This document shows positions 1 through 5,884 of a DNA stretch of 5,884 nucleotides, one piece after another. This stretch comes from Actinomycetota bacterium. GTDB taxonomy: Bacteria; Actinomycetota; Actinomycetes; Nanopelagicales; Nanopelagicaceae. The notes under the pieces are model-generated. The model did no database searches. It worked only from the letters and a program-made list of their open reading frames with translations, and was not told the DNA's origin. Location: contig RFSC01000052.1 in the NCBI GenBank assembly GCA_009924185.1, positions 1-5,884 on the forward strand. The letters run 5' to 3'. The translations under genes were made by a program, and so were the position numbers. Positions within the stretch are counted from its first letter, which is position 1. Every line of letters starts with the position of its first letter.

Positions 1-423
1 ATCATCGAACAATGCTGCGACAAGTTAGATCAATTAGATGGCGCACCAGTAATGGTGGCCGATAAGAAGATTGCTTGGCCAGCACAACTTGCACTTGGTG
101 GCGATGGACTTGGTAACTCACTTGATCACATCCGCCAAATTATGGGCACATCAATGGAGTCTTTGATTCACCACTTTAAGATCGTTACTGAAGGTTTCCG
201 AGTTCCGGCTGGTCAGGTTTACACCGCAGTGGAATCACCTCGCGGCGAGCTTGGTGCACACCTAGTTTCTGATGGCGGAACCCGCCCATATCGCGTGCAT
301 TTCCGCACCCCTTCCTTTAGCAATCTGCAATCAACCTCTGCAATGTGTGAGGGTTCTTTGATCGCTGATGTGGTTGCTGCGGTTGCTTCGATTGATCCAG
401 TGATGGGAGATGTGGACCGCTAA
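1..423 (+). CDS. nuoD: NADH-quinone oxidoreductase subunit D, C-terminal part (5' end outside the window)
   Basis: NuoD is the 49-kDa-type subunit of the peripheral arm of complex I. With NuoB and NuoH it forms the quinone-reduction site, and it is homologous to the large subunit of NiFe hydrogenases. The reading frame is open from base 1 and ends at TAA 421-423, leaving 140 residues, roughly the last third of a protein that usually has 400-450. Visible family signatures, numbered from the window start, are SMESLIHHFK (51-60), EGFRVPAGQVY (from about 64), ESPRGELG (78-85), the GGTRPYRVHFRTPSF stretch (about 90-105) and the C-terminal PVMGDVDR (133-140). The ATG at 52 is internal and is not a start, because conserved sequence lies before it in frame. 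The stop overlaps the nuoE start by one base. The IHHFK and ESPRGELG motifs make confusion with a hydrogenase unlikely. Confidence 0.97.
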   Translation: MIEQCCDKLDQLDGAPVMVADKKIAWPAQLALGGDGLGNSLDHIRQIMGTSMESLIHHFKIVTEGFRVPAGQVYTAVESPRGELGAHLVSDGGTRPYRVHFRTPSFSNLQSTSAMCEGSLIADVVAAVASIDPVMGDVDR

Positions 424-1055
424 TGCCACTAACAGCTGCTGATAATCCAGTAATGGATTCCATTATCAATCGTTACCCACGTTCTCGTTCTGCAATCATG
501 CCTTTATTGCACTTTGCGCAATCAAAAGATGGTTATGTAACACCAGATAGCATCGAGGTAATTGCACAGAAGTTGAACCTTGAAACCGCTGAGGTTAGCG
601 CAGTTGCAACTTTTTATACCCAGTACAAGCGCAAACCGGTTGGTGAATACCATGTTGGTGTCTGCACCAATACTTTGTGCGCGGTCATGGGTGGAGATGC
701 GATCTTCGAAGCGCTGAAAGATCACCTTGGAATTGAAAATGATGAAGTAACAGCAGATGGAAAAGTTTCAGTAGAACATATCGAGTGCAACGCAGCATGT
801 GATTACGCACCTGTCGTAATGGCCAACTGGGAGTTTTACGACAACCAGACGGTTCAATCAGCTAAAGATTTGGTTGATGCGATGCGTCAAGGAAATCCAC
901 CAGCACCAACCCGTGGTCCAAACAAACTTCCAACTTGGAAGGAAAACTCTGCAGTACTTGCTGGTCTAAATGATGGTCGGGCACATGAAGGTGTTCAAGC
1001 AGGCGAGCCAACTCTTCTCGGTTTGAAAATCGCTAAAGATCAAGGAGCCAAGTAA
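423..1055 (+). CDS. nuoE: NADH-quinone oxidoreductase subunit E (24-kDa-type, [2Fe-2S] N1a)
   Basis: NuoE pairs with NuoF in the cytoplasmic NADH-dehydrogenase module and carries the off-pathway [2Fe-2S] cluster N1a. The 210-residue product has a helical N-terminal domain (about 10-70, with SAVATFYTQY at its end) followed by a thioredoxin-like ferredoxin domain (about 75-155). The four cluster cysteines are visible: C81 and C86 in CTNTLC, and C122 and C126 in ECNAACDYAP. Their spacing matches the family pattern CX4C...CX3C. Residues from about 157 to 210 form a Pro- and Gly-containing tail (PPAPTRG, then GEPTLLGLK) beyond the usual domain end, which resembles actinobacterial NuoE. The start ATG sits in TAATG with the nuoD stop. 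Its best upstream purine run, GGGAG at 405-409, is 13 bases away, so initiation probably relies on coupling. The ATG at 453 (residue 11) is a weaker alternative, with no better ribosome-binding sequence. Confidence 0.97.
   Translation: MPLTAADNPVMDSIINRYPRSRSAIMPLLHFAQSKDGYVTPDSIEVIAQKLNLETAEVSAVATFYTQYKRKPVGEYHVGVCTNTLCAVMGGDAIFEALKDHLGIENDEVTADGKVSVEHIECNAACDYAPVVMANWEFYDNQTVQSAKDLVDAMRQGNPPAPTRGPNKLPTWKENSAVLAGLNDGRAHEGVQAGEPTLLGLKIAKDQGAK
1042..1047 (+). promoter_or_regulatory. Ribosome binding site for nuoF
   Basis: AAGGAG lies inside the last codons of nuoE, 8 bases before the nuoF ATG. It is a strong match to the Shine-Dalgarno consensus at good spacing and fixes the start at 1056, directly after the nuoE stop. 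Confidence 0.85.
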
Positions 1056-2366
1056 ATGACAAAGCTGACTCCCGTCCTTTCCGCTTCCTGGGATCAAAAA
1101 GATTCCTTCACTATTGAGGGCTACAAGCGCAATGGTGGTTATAAGGCCGTTGAAAAAGCCCTATCTATGGCGCCAGATGATGTTATTCAATTAGTTAAAG
1201 ACTCCGGCCTGCGTGGTCGCGGTGGTGCTGGCTTCCCAACTGGAATGAAGTGGGGCTTTATTCCGCAGGGCGATAACAAAGAGCATTACTTTGTTGTTAA
1301 CGCAGATGAGTCAGAGCCCGGCACCTGCAAAGACATGCCAATGCTTATGGCTAACCCACATGTTTTGGTTGAGGGAATCATCATCGGTTCTTATGCGATC
1401 CGCGCAAACCATGCCTTTATTTATATCCGCGGCGAGGTCACACACATCATCCGTCGCGTGCAGCAGGCGATTGAAGATGCTTACAAAGCTGGTTACTTAG
1501 GTAAGAATATTTTGGGTAAAGGTTTTGATCTCGAGCTAGTACTTCATGTTGGCGCTGGTGCATATATCTGCGGTGAAGAGACCGCGTTGTTGGATTCTCT
1601 AGAAGGATTCCGTGGCCAACCAAGATTGCGTCCACCATTCCCAGCGATCGCAGGTCTTTATGCCAGACCGACAGTGGTAAACAATGTTGAGTCTGTTGCA
1701 TCAGTACCAGCGATTGTTAACAACGGTGTCGAATGGTTTGCATCGATGGGTACTGAAAAGAGCAAAGGCTTTACCTTGTACTCACTTTCAGGACATGTAA
1801 AGAATCCAGGACAGTTTGAGGCACCACTTGGTGTGACATTACGCGAGTTGATTGCACTTGCTGGCGGAATGCGCAATGGCAATAAGTTGAAGTTCTGGAC
1901 CCCAGGTGGTTCATCAACTCCTTTGTTTACTGAAGCGCATCTAGATACTCCTTTGGATTATGAAGGTGTAGCAGCAGCTGGTTCGATGTTGGGAACCAAA
2001 GCGCTACAGATCTTTGATGAAACTGTCTGTGTAGTTCGCGCAGTACTGCGTTGGACCGAGTTTTATAAGCATGAATCCTGCGGAAAATGCACCCCTTGCC
2101 GTGAAGGCACCTGGTGGTTGGTGCAGATTTTGAAGGATTTGGAATCAGGCAAAGGTGAGGCTGCGGATCTAGATAAGTTGTTAGATCTTTGCGACAACAT
2201 TGCGGGCCGCTCCTTCTGCGCACTTGCTGATGGCGCAGCCAGTCCAATCATCTCTTCACTTAAGTATTTCCGTCAGGAGTATTTGGATCACCTAAGCAAT
2301 GGTGGCTGTCCTTTTGATCCAGCGAAATCAACCTTGTTTGAATTAGCACAAGGTGGTGCGCGCTAG
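1056..2366 (+). CDS. nuoF: NADH-quinone oxidoreductase subunit F (51-kDa-type, NADH/FMN-binding, [4Fe-4S] N3)
   Basis: NuoF binds NADH and FMN, takes hydride from NADH, and passes electrons to cluster N3 at the tip of the cytoplasmic arm. The 436-residue length matches family members, which are about 430-450. The nucleotide- and flavin-binding region shows GRGGAGFPTGMKW (54-66), NADESEPGTCKD (82-93) and GAGAYICGEETALLDSLEG (166-184). A SLBB/ubiquitin-like segment follows (about 240-320, including LSGHVKNPGQFE). The C-terminal helical domain holds the N3 ligands C342, C345 and C348 in ESCGKCTPCREG, and C388 in GRSFCALADGA. The gene begins right after the nuoE TAA, behind an AAGGAG site, and its TAG stop shares one base with the nuoG GTG start. 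No key residue is missing. The related NAD-reducing hydrogenase and formate dehydrogenase beta subunits share these motifs, but the nuoD-E-G-H neighbours settle the assignment. Confidence 0.98.
   Translation: MTKLTPVLSASWDQKDSFTIEGYKRNGGYKAVEKALSMAPDDVIQLVKDSGLRGRGGAGFPTGMKWGFIPQGDNKEHYFVVNADESEPGTCKDMPMLMANPHVLVEGIIIGSYAIRANHAFIYIRGEVTHIIRRVQQAIEDAYKAGYLGKNILGKGFDLELVLHVGAGAYICGEETALLDSLEGFRGQPRLRPPFPAIAGLYARPTVVNNVESVASVPAIVNNGVEWFASMGTEKSKGFTLYSLSGHVKNPGQFEAPLGVTLRELIALAGGMRNGNKLKFWTPGGSSTPLFTEAHLDTPLDYEGVAAAGSMLGTKALQIFDETVCVVRAVLRWTEFYKHESCGKCTPCREGTWWLVQILKDLESGKGEAADLDKLLDLCDNIAGRSFCALADGAASPIISSLKYFRQEYLDHLSNGGCPFDPAKSTLFELAQGGAR
2350..2356 (+). promoter_or_regulatory. Ribosome binding site deciding the nuoG GTG start
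   Basis: AAGGTGG near the end of nuoF lies 9 bases before the GTG at 2366. This favours GTG over the first in-frame ATG at 2405, which has only a short purine run (GTAGAG) immediately in front of it at unsuitable spacing. Confidence 0.7.
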
Positions 2367-4720
2367 TGAGCACTCAAGAGATTGCAGCTGATACTCAAGT
2401 AGAGATGATTACGGTAACCATTGATGGTTTTGAAGTTACCGTTCCTAAAGGAACATTGGTAATCCGTGCGGCAGAAAAACTAGGAATTCAAATCCCACGT
2501 TTCTGCGATCACCCATTGCTTGATCCAGTTGGTGCTTGCCGTCAATGTTTGGTTGAGATTGAAATCAATGGCCGTAAGTTTCCAAAGCCACAGGCTTCCT
2601 GCACCATTCCAGTAGAGCCAGGGATGATTGTTAATACCCAATTAACTTCGCCAGTTGCTGACAAAGCACAGCAAGGCATCATGGAGTTGTTGTTGATTAA
2701 CCACCCACTTGATTGCCCAGTTTGCGACAAGGGCGGCGAGTGTCCATTACAGAATCAAGCGATGAGCAATGGTCGCGAAGAGTCTCGCTTTGAGGGTTAC
2801 AAGCGAACCTTTGAAAAACCAATCAATATCTCATCACAGGTTTTGCTAGATCGTGAGCGCTGCATTCTTTGTGCGCGTTGCACACGTTTCTCCGAGCAAA
2901 TTGCCGGCGATCCATTTATTACTTTGAATGAACGTGGTGCGCTGCAGCAGGTTGGTATTTATGAGAAGGATCCTTTTGAATCTTATTTCTCTGGAAATAC
3001 CGTACAAATCTGCCCAGTAGGAGCGCTAACCGGCGCTTCATACCGTTTCCGGGCCCGCCCCTTTGATTTGGTTTCTACCCCATCTGCTTGCGAGCACTGT
3101 GCATCAGGTTGCGATATGCGCACCGATGTTCGTCGTGGCAAAACTTTGCGTCGCCTCGCTGGTGATGATGCTCAGGTAAATGAAGAATGGAACTGCGATA
3201 AAGGTCGTTGGGCATTTAAGTATGTAACTCAAAAAGATCGCATCACAACACCTTTGGTTCGTGGTGAGGATGGTCAGCTTCATGAAGCATCTTGGCCAGA
3301 GGCGTTAGCTGCAGCTGCTGCAGGGTTAGAAGCTAACCGTGCCGCTGTTCTAGTTGGTGGCCGTGCGACTTTGGAAGATGCATACGGTTACGCCAAGTTT
3401 GCCCGTGTTGCACTTGGTACCAATGACATTGATTTCCGTGCGCGCTTAACCTCTGAAGAGGAGCGCAGCTTCTTGGCTTCTCATGTTGTTGGCACAACTG
3501 TTAATTACAAAGATTTGGATCGCGCAGATCATGTTGCACTTCTTGGCTTCGAAGCCGAAGAAGAGTCACCCATTGTTTTCTTGCGTTTGTATAAGCAGGT
3601 TCGCAAGCGTGGTTTGAAGGTCACCGCGGTTGCGCCATTTGCTTCACCTGGAAATAAGAAATTGAAAGCCCAATTGATTGCAACCGCTGCTGGCAATGAA
3701 GCAGCCGCAATTGCAAAGATCTCTGGCTTAACAAATAAATCAGTTATCTTGGTTGGCGAAAGATTGTCAGAGAGTGCTGGTGCGATTTCTGCTGCAGTAG
3801 CTTTGGCGCAATCCTCTGGCGCAAAGTTGGCTTGGATTCCACGTCGCGCTGGTGAGCGCGGTGCGTTAGAGGCCGGTGCGATTGGCAATCTGCTTCCAGG
3901 TGGCCGTCCAGTTACTGATTCTGCAGCCCGCGTAGATCTACAAGCAGCGTGGGGCGTAGCGAATCTTCCAACCAATATCGGCCGTGACACCAATGCAATT
4001 CTTGATGATTTGAAGCATGGCAACATCGAGGCGTTATTGGTCGGTGGTGTTGATCCACTAGATATCTCTGCGCATCATCATGATGGTTTAGCAAAGGCTT
4101 TTGTGGTTTCACTCGAGATTCGTCATAGCGCAATTACCGAGATTGCCAATGTGGTGCTGCCAGTTGCAGCGGTTGTTGAAAAGAGCGGCAGCTTTGTTAA
4201 CTGGGAAGGTCGCAGCCGCAGCTTTGATACTGCGATTGAAGAATCATTAACTCGCAGCGATGTACGAATTCTTTCTATGTTGGCTGATCAAATGGGAACT
4301 CCAATTAATCTCCCTACCGTTACATCGGCTCGTGAAGAGTTCAACTCACTTGGCTCATGGGAGTCACGTGCAGCCTTTGCTCCGGTAGCAGCTGCTTCGG
4401 TTTCTGCTCCGGCAGATAAAGCTCTGCTCTCCTCATGGAGATTGTTGCTTGATGCTGGTTCGTTGCAGGATGGCGAAAATAATTTGGCTGGAACGGCGCA
4501 TCCATCAGTCGCGGTTATCGCTGCAGGCCGTGCTAACTCTCTTGGGGTAAATGCTGGCGATCTGATTACCGTTTCAACCTCAAACGGTTCAATCACTCTG
4601 CCTTGCGAGATTGCAGAGATTGAAGAGAGTTCAGTTTGGATTCCACGAAACTCAGTAAATAGCAAAGCAATCGCCACCTTGGGTGTTGCATCCGGAGTTG
4701 TATCGGTGGTGAAGGCATGA
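2366..4720 (+). CDS. nuoG: NADH-quinone oxidoreductase subunit G (75-kDa-type, multi Fe-S)
   Basis: NuoG carries most of the Fe-S wire between the NADH site and the quinone module. The 784-residue product starts with a plant-type ferredoxin domain: [2Fe-2S] N1b ligands C47, C58, C61 and C79. Next is the His-Cys domain with N5 ligands H113, C117, C120 and C126 (HPLDCPVCDKGGEC). N4 ligands are C166, C169, C172 (CILCARC) and C216 (QICPVG). A fourth motif, CX2CX3C at C242, C245 and C249 plus C277, matches the N7 cluster found in only some bacteria. The remainder is a degenerate molybdopterin-oxidoreductase fold, with VVLPVAAVVEKSGSFVNWEG (596-615), an Ala-rich linker (about 669-686) and a C-terminal beta-rich domain (about 687-784). 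It is shorter than E. coli NuoG (about 900). The GTG start overlaps the nuoF stop (TAGTG), and 13 residues precede the alternative ATG at 2405. The 3' end overlaps nuoH by four bases. Confidence 0.97.
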   Translation: MSTQEIAADTQVEMITVTIDGFEVTVPKGTLVIRAAEKLGIQIPRFCDHPLLDPVGACRQCLVEIEINGRKFPKPQASCTIPVEPGMIVNTQLTSPVADKAQQGIMELLLINHPLDCPVCDKGGECPLQNQAMSNGREESRFEGYKRTFEKPINISSQVLLDRERCILCARCTRFSEQIAGDPFITLNERGALQQVGIYEKDPFESYFSGNTVQICPVGALTGASYRFRARPFDLVSTPSACEHCASGCDMRTDVRRGKTLRRLAGDDAQVNEEWNCDKGRWAFKYVTQKDRITTPLVRGEDGQLHEASWPEALAAAAAGLEANRAAVLVGGRATLEDAYGYAKFARVALGTNDIDFRARLTSEEERSFLASHVVGTTVNYKDLDRADHVALLGFEAEEESPIVFLRLYKQVRKRGLKVTAVAPFASPGNKKLKAQLIATAAGNEAAAIAKISGLTNKSVILVGERLSESAGAISAAVALAQSSGAKLAWIPRRAGERGALEAGAIGNLLPGGRPVTDSAARVDLQAAWGVANLPTNIGRDTNAILDDLKHGNIEALLVGGVDPLDISAHHHDGLAKAFVVSLEIRHSAITEIANVVLPVAAVVEKSGSFVNWEGRSRSFDTAIEESLTRSDVRILSMLADQMGTPINLPTVTSAREEFNSLGSWESRAAFAPVAAASVSAPADKALLSSWRLLLDAGSLQDGENNLAGTAHPSVAVIAAGRANSLGVNAGDLITVSTSNGSITLPCEIAEIEESSVWIPRNSVNSKAIATLGVASGVVSVVKA
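4705..4709 (+). promoter_or_regulatory. Probable ribosome binding site for nuoH
   Basis: GGTGG inside the last codons of nuoG lies 7 bases before the nuoH ATG. It is a partial Shine-Dalgarno match. Together with the ATGA overlap, it suggests that ribosomes finishing nuoG help start nuoH. Confidence 0.5.
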
Positions 4721-5884
4721 GTAACTCATCTTTGTTGCTAGATGATCCAGGTTGGGTAATCGCACTTAAAGGTTTGTTAATTTTCGTACTTTGCGTATTG
4801 CTAACTCTGCTTTCAGTTTGGGGCGAGCGTCGTCTAGTTGCCCGCATGCAGATGCGTCTTGGTCCTAACCGAGTTGGGCCATTTGGAATTGTGCAGGCCT
4901 TGGCCGATGGCGTGAAGCTGGCATTAAAAGAGGACATCATCCCGAAGGCTGCAGATAGAGCGGTCTTTATCCTGGCTCCGATTATCAGCGCCACAACCTG
5001 CTTTATGGCCTTTGCCGTTATCCCATTGACCGGCAAGGTTAATTTCTTCGGCGAAGAGACCGTTATGCAGCTAACCGATCTACCGGTGGGTGTGCTTTAT
5101 GTATTGGCAACCGCATCAATTGGGGTTTATGGAATTGTTTTGGCGGGCTGGTCTTCAGGATCTACCTATCCATTACTTGGTGGTCTGCGCTCTAGCGCAC
5201 AGGTAATCTCTTATGAAATTGCTATGGGGCTTTCCTTTGTTGGGGTGTTTATCTATGCCGGTTCCATGTCCACTGGCGACATCATCGCTTCCCAATCAAC
5301 TTGGTGGAATGTTGTGGTGCTCTTCCCATCCTTTGCGATTTATGTAATATCAATGGTTGGCGAAACTAACCGCGCGCCTTTTGATTTAGCAGAAGCGGAA
5401 GGTGAGTTGGTTGGTGGCTTCCACACCGAGTACTCATCATTGAAGTTCGCACTCTTCTTCTTGGCAGAGTATGTAAACATCATCGCGGTTTCTGCACTTG
5501 CTACAACATTGTTCTTGGGTGGACCAAGCGCTCCTCCAGGATTGGGCTTTACCTCGGATTGGCTCGGCGGTTGGTTTAGCTTTGTCTGGTTCTTCCTAAA
5601 GGTATTCGGATTTTTCTTCTTCTTCGTCTGGCTCCGTGGCACATTGCCGAGGTTGCGTTATGACCAGTTCATGAAGTTTGGCTGGAAGGTTTTGATTCCA
5701 GTAAATGTGGCATGGATCTTGGTTGTTGCAACATTGCGTTTGATGACACAACAAGGCGCTTCACAATTCATGATCGCAGCCTTCACCGGTGGTGTGGTCT
5801 TGGCGGTGTTAGCTGCAATGTCACTTTATGACTCAACAAAGAAAAAAGCAGAAGAGCGCTCTCGTTATGTTGGCGAGATGCCAG
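4717..5884 (+). CDS. nuoH: NADH-quinone oxidoreductase subunit H (membrane, quinone-channel subunit), 3' end outside the window
   Basis: NuoH (ND1 family) anchors the peripheral arm to the membrane and, with NuoB and NuoD, encloses the quinone chamber. It also begins the proton-coupling path. From ATG 4717 the frame stays open to the window edge, giving 389 residues without a stop. The first hydrophobic helix is about 14-36. It is followed by GERRLVARMQMRLGPNRVGP (36-55), the conserved loop after TM1, then helices at about 83-103 and 124-145. RSSAQVISYE (158-167) includes a conserved membrane glutamate, E167. The hallmark loop begins ETNRAPFDLAEAEGELVGGF at 216 and is rich in acidic residues implicated in coupling. 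LRGTLPRLRYDQ (306-317) precedes the usual last helix (about 324-342). A further hydrophobic stretch (about 351-371) and a charged tail (from DSTKKK, 372) extend past the roughly 325-residue E. coli length. The start overlaps the nuoG stop as ATGA. Confidence 0.97.
   Translation, partial: MSNSSLLLDDPGWVIALKGLLIFVLCVLLTLLSVWGERRLVARMQMRLGPNRVGPFGIVQALADGVKLALKEDIIPKAADRAVFILAPIISATTCFMAFAVIPLTGKVNFFGEETVMQLTDLPVGVLYVLATASIGVYGIVLAGWSSGSTYPLLGGLRSSAQVISYEIAMGLSFVGVFIYAGSMSTGDIIASQSTWWNVVVLFPSFAIYVISMVGETNRAPFDLAEAEGELVGGFHTEYSSLKFALFFLAEYVNIIAVSALATTLFLGGPSAPPGLGFTSDWLGGWFSFVWFFLKVFGFFFFFVWLRGTLPRLRYDQFMKFGWKVLIPVNVAWILVVATLRLMTQQGASQFMIAAFTGGVVLAVLAAMSLYDSTKKKAEERSRYVGEMP

Noticed and set aside
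52..54. ATG as a possible start for the first gene
   Set aside because: In-frame codons from base 1 continue NuoD homology, so the gene simply enters from outside the window.
2357..2440. Possible internal promoter at the start of nuoG
   Set aside because: No convincing -10/-35 pair was seen, and the overlapping junction argues for read-through transcription.
3304..3337. Perfect 7-base inverted repeat GTTAGCT/AGCTAAC with a 20-base loop containing GCAGCTGC, considered as a hairpin or operator
   Set aside because: It lies mid-gene in an alanine-coding run of nuoG, has no T-tract, and repeats this short are expected by chance. GCT/GCA alanine codons explain the loop palindrome.
3529..4026. A 165-codon open frame on the - strand inside nuoG
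   Set aside because: It lies wholly opposite a well-supported gene, resembles no known family, and looks like a by-product of the codon pattern of nuoG.
4593..5036. A 147-codon open frame on the - strand across the nuoG/nuoH junction
   Set aside because: It is antisense to two conserved genes, has no recognisable domain, and its composition is what the reverse of these codons gives.
5340..5642. A 100-codon Lys/Asn/Pro-rich open frame on the - strand inside nuoH
   Set aside because: The Lys-rich run is the complement of the Phe-rich TTC codons of a NuoH helix near 5610-5625, so it is a shadow.

Overview
The window is a tightly packed stretch of a bacterial nuo operon, which encodes respiratory complex I (proton-pumping NADH:quinone oxidoreductase). 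All genes are on the + strand, in the canonical order nuoD (3' part), nuoE, nuoF, nuoG, nuoH (5' part). Coding sequence runs from the first base to the last. There is no intergenic DNA, RNA gene, mobile element, CRISPR array or terminator that I can support.

Layout: 1-423 is the C-terminal 140 residues of NuoD, at the quinone-site end of the peripheral arm. 423-1055 is NuoE and 1056-2366 is NuoF; together they form the NADH-oxidising, FMN-bearing electron-input module. 2366-4720 is NuoG, the large iron-sulfur subunit, with ligands for four clusters including the optional N7. 4717-5884 is NuoH, the membrane subunit that forms the quinone-channel floor, cut by the window edge. Electrons would run NADH -> FMN (NuoF) -> Fe-S chain (NuoF, NuoG, then NuoI and NuoB outside the window) -> quinone at the NuoD/NuoB/NuoH interface. 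The four gene junctions are TAATG, TAA immediately followed by ATG, TAGTG and ATGA, which points to one polycistronic, translationally coupled message.

Organism: the protein features resemble actinobacterial complex I. These are a NuoE with a C-terminal tail after its ferredoxin-like domain, a NuoG of 784 residues with the N7 cysteines, and a NuoH with an extra hydrophobic segment after the usual last helix. Base composition is roughly 47% G+C in the part I counted by hand, which is low for that phylum. A low-GC, streamlined actinobacterium such as the freshwater acI/Nanopelagicales group is my best inference. It is not proven by anything in the window.

I looked for an undescribed system and did not find one. 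This is an ordinary housekeeping operon, and the findings below are modest details of gene architecture and subunit variation.
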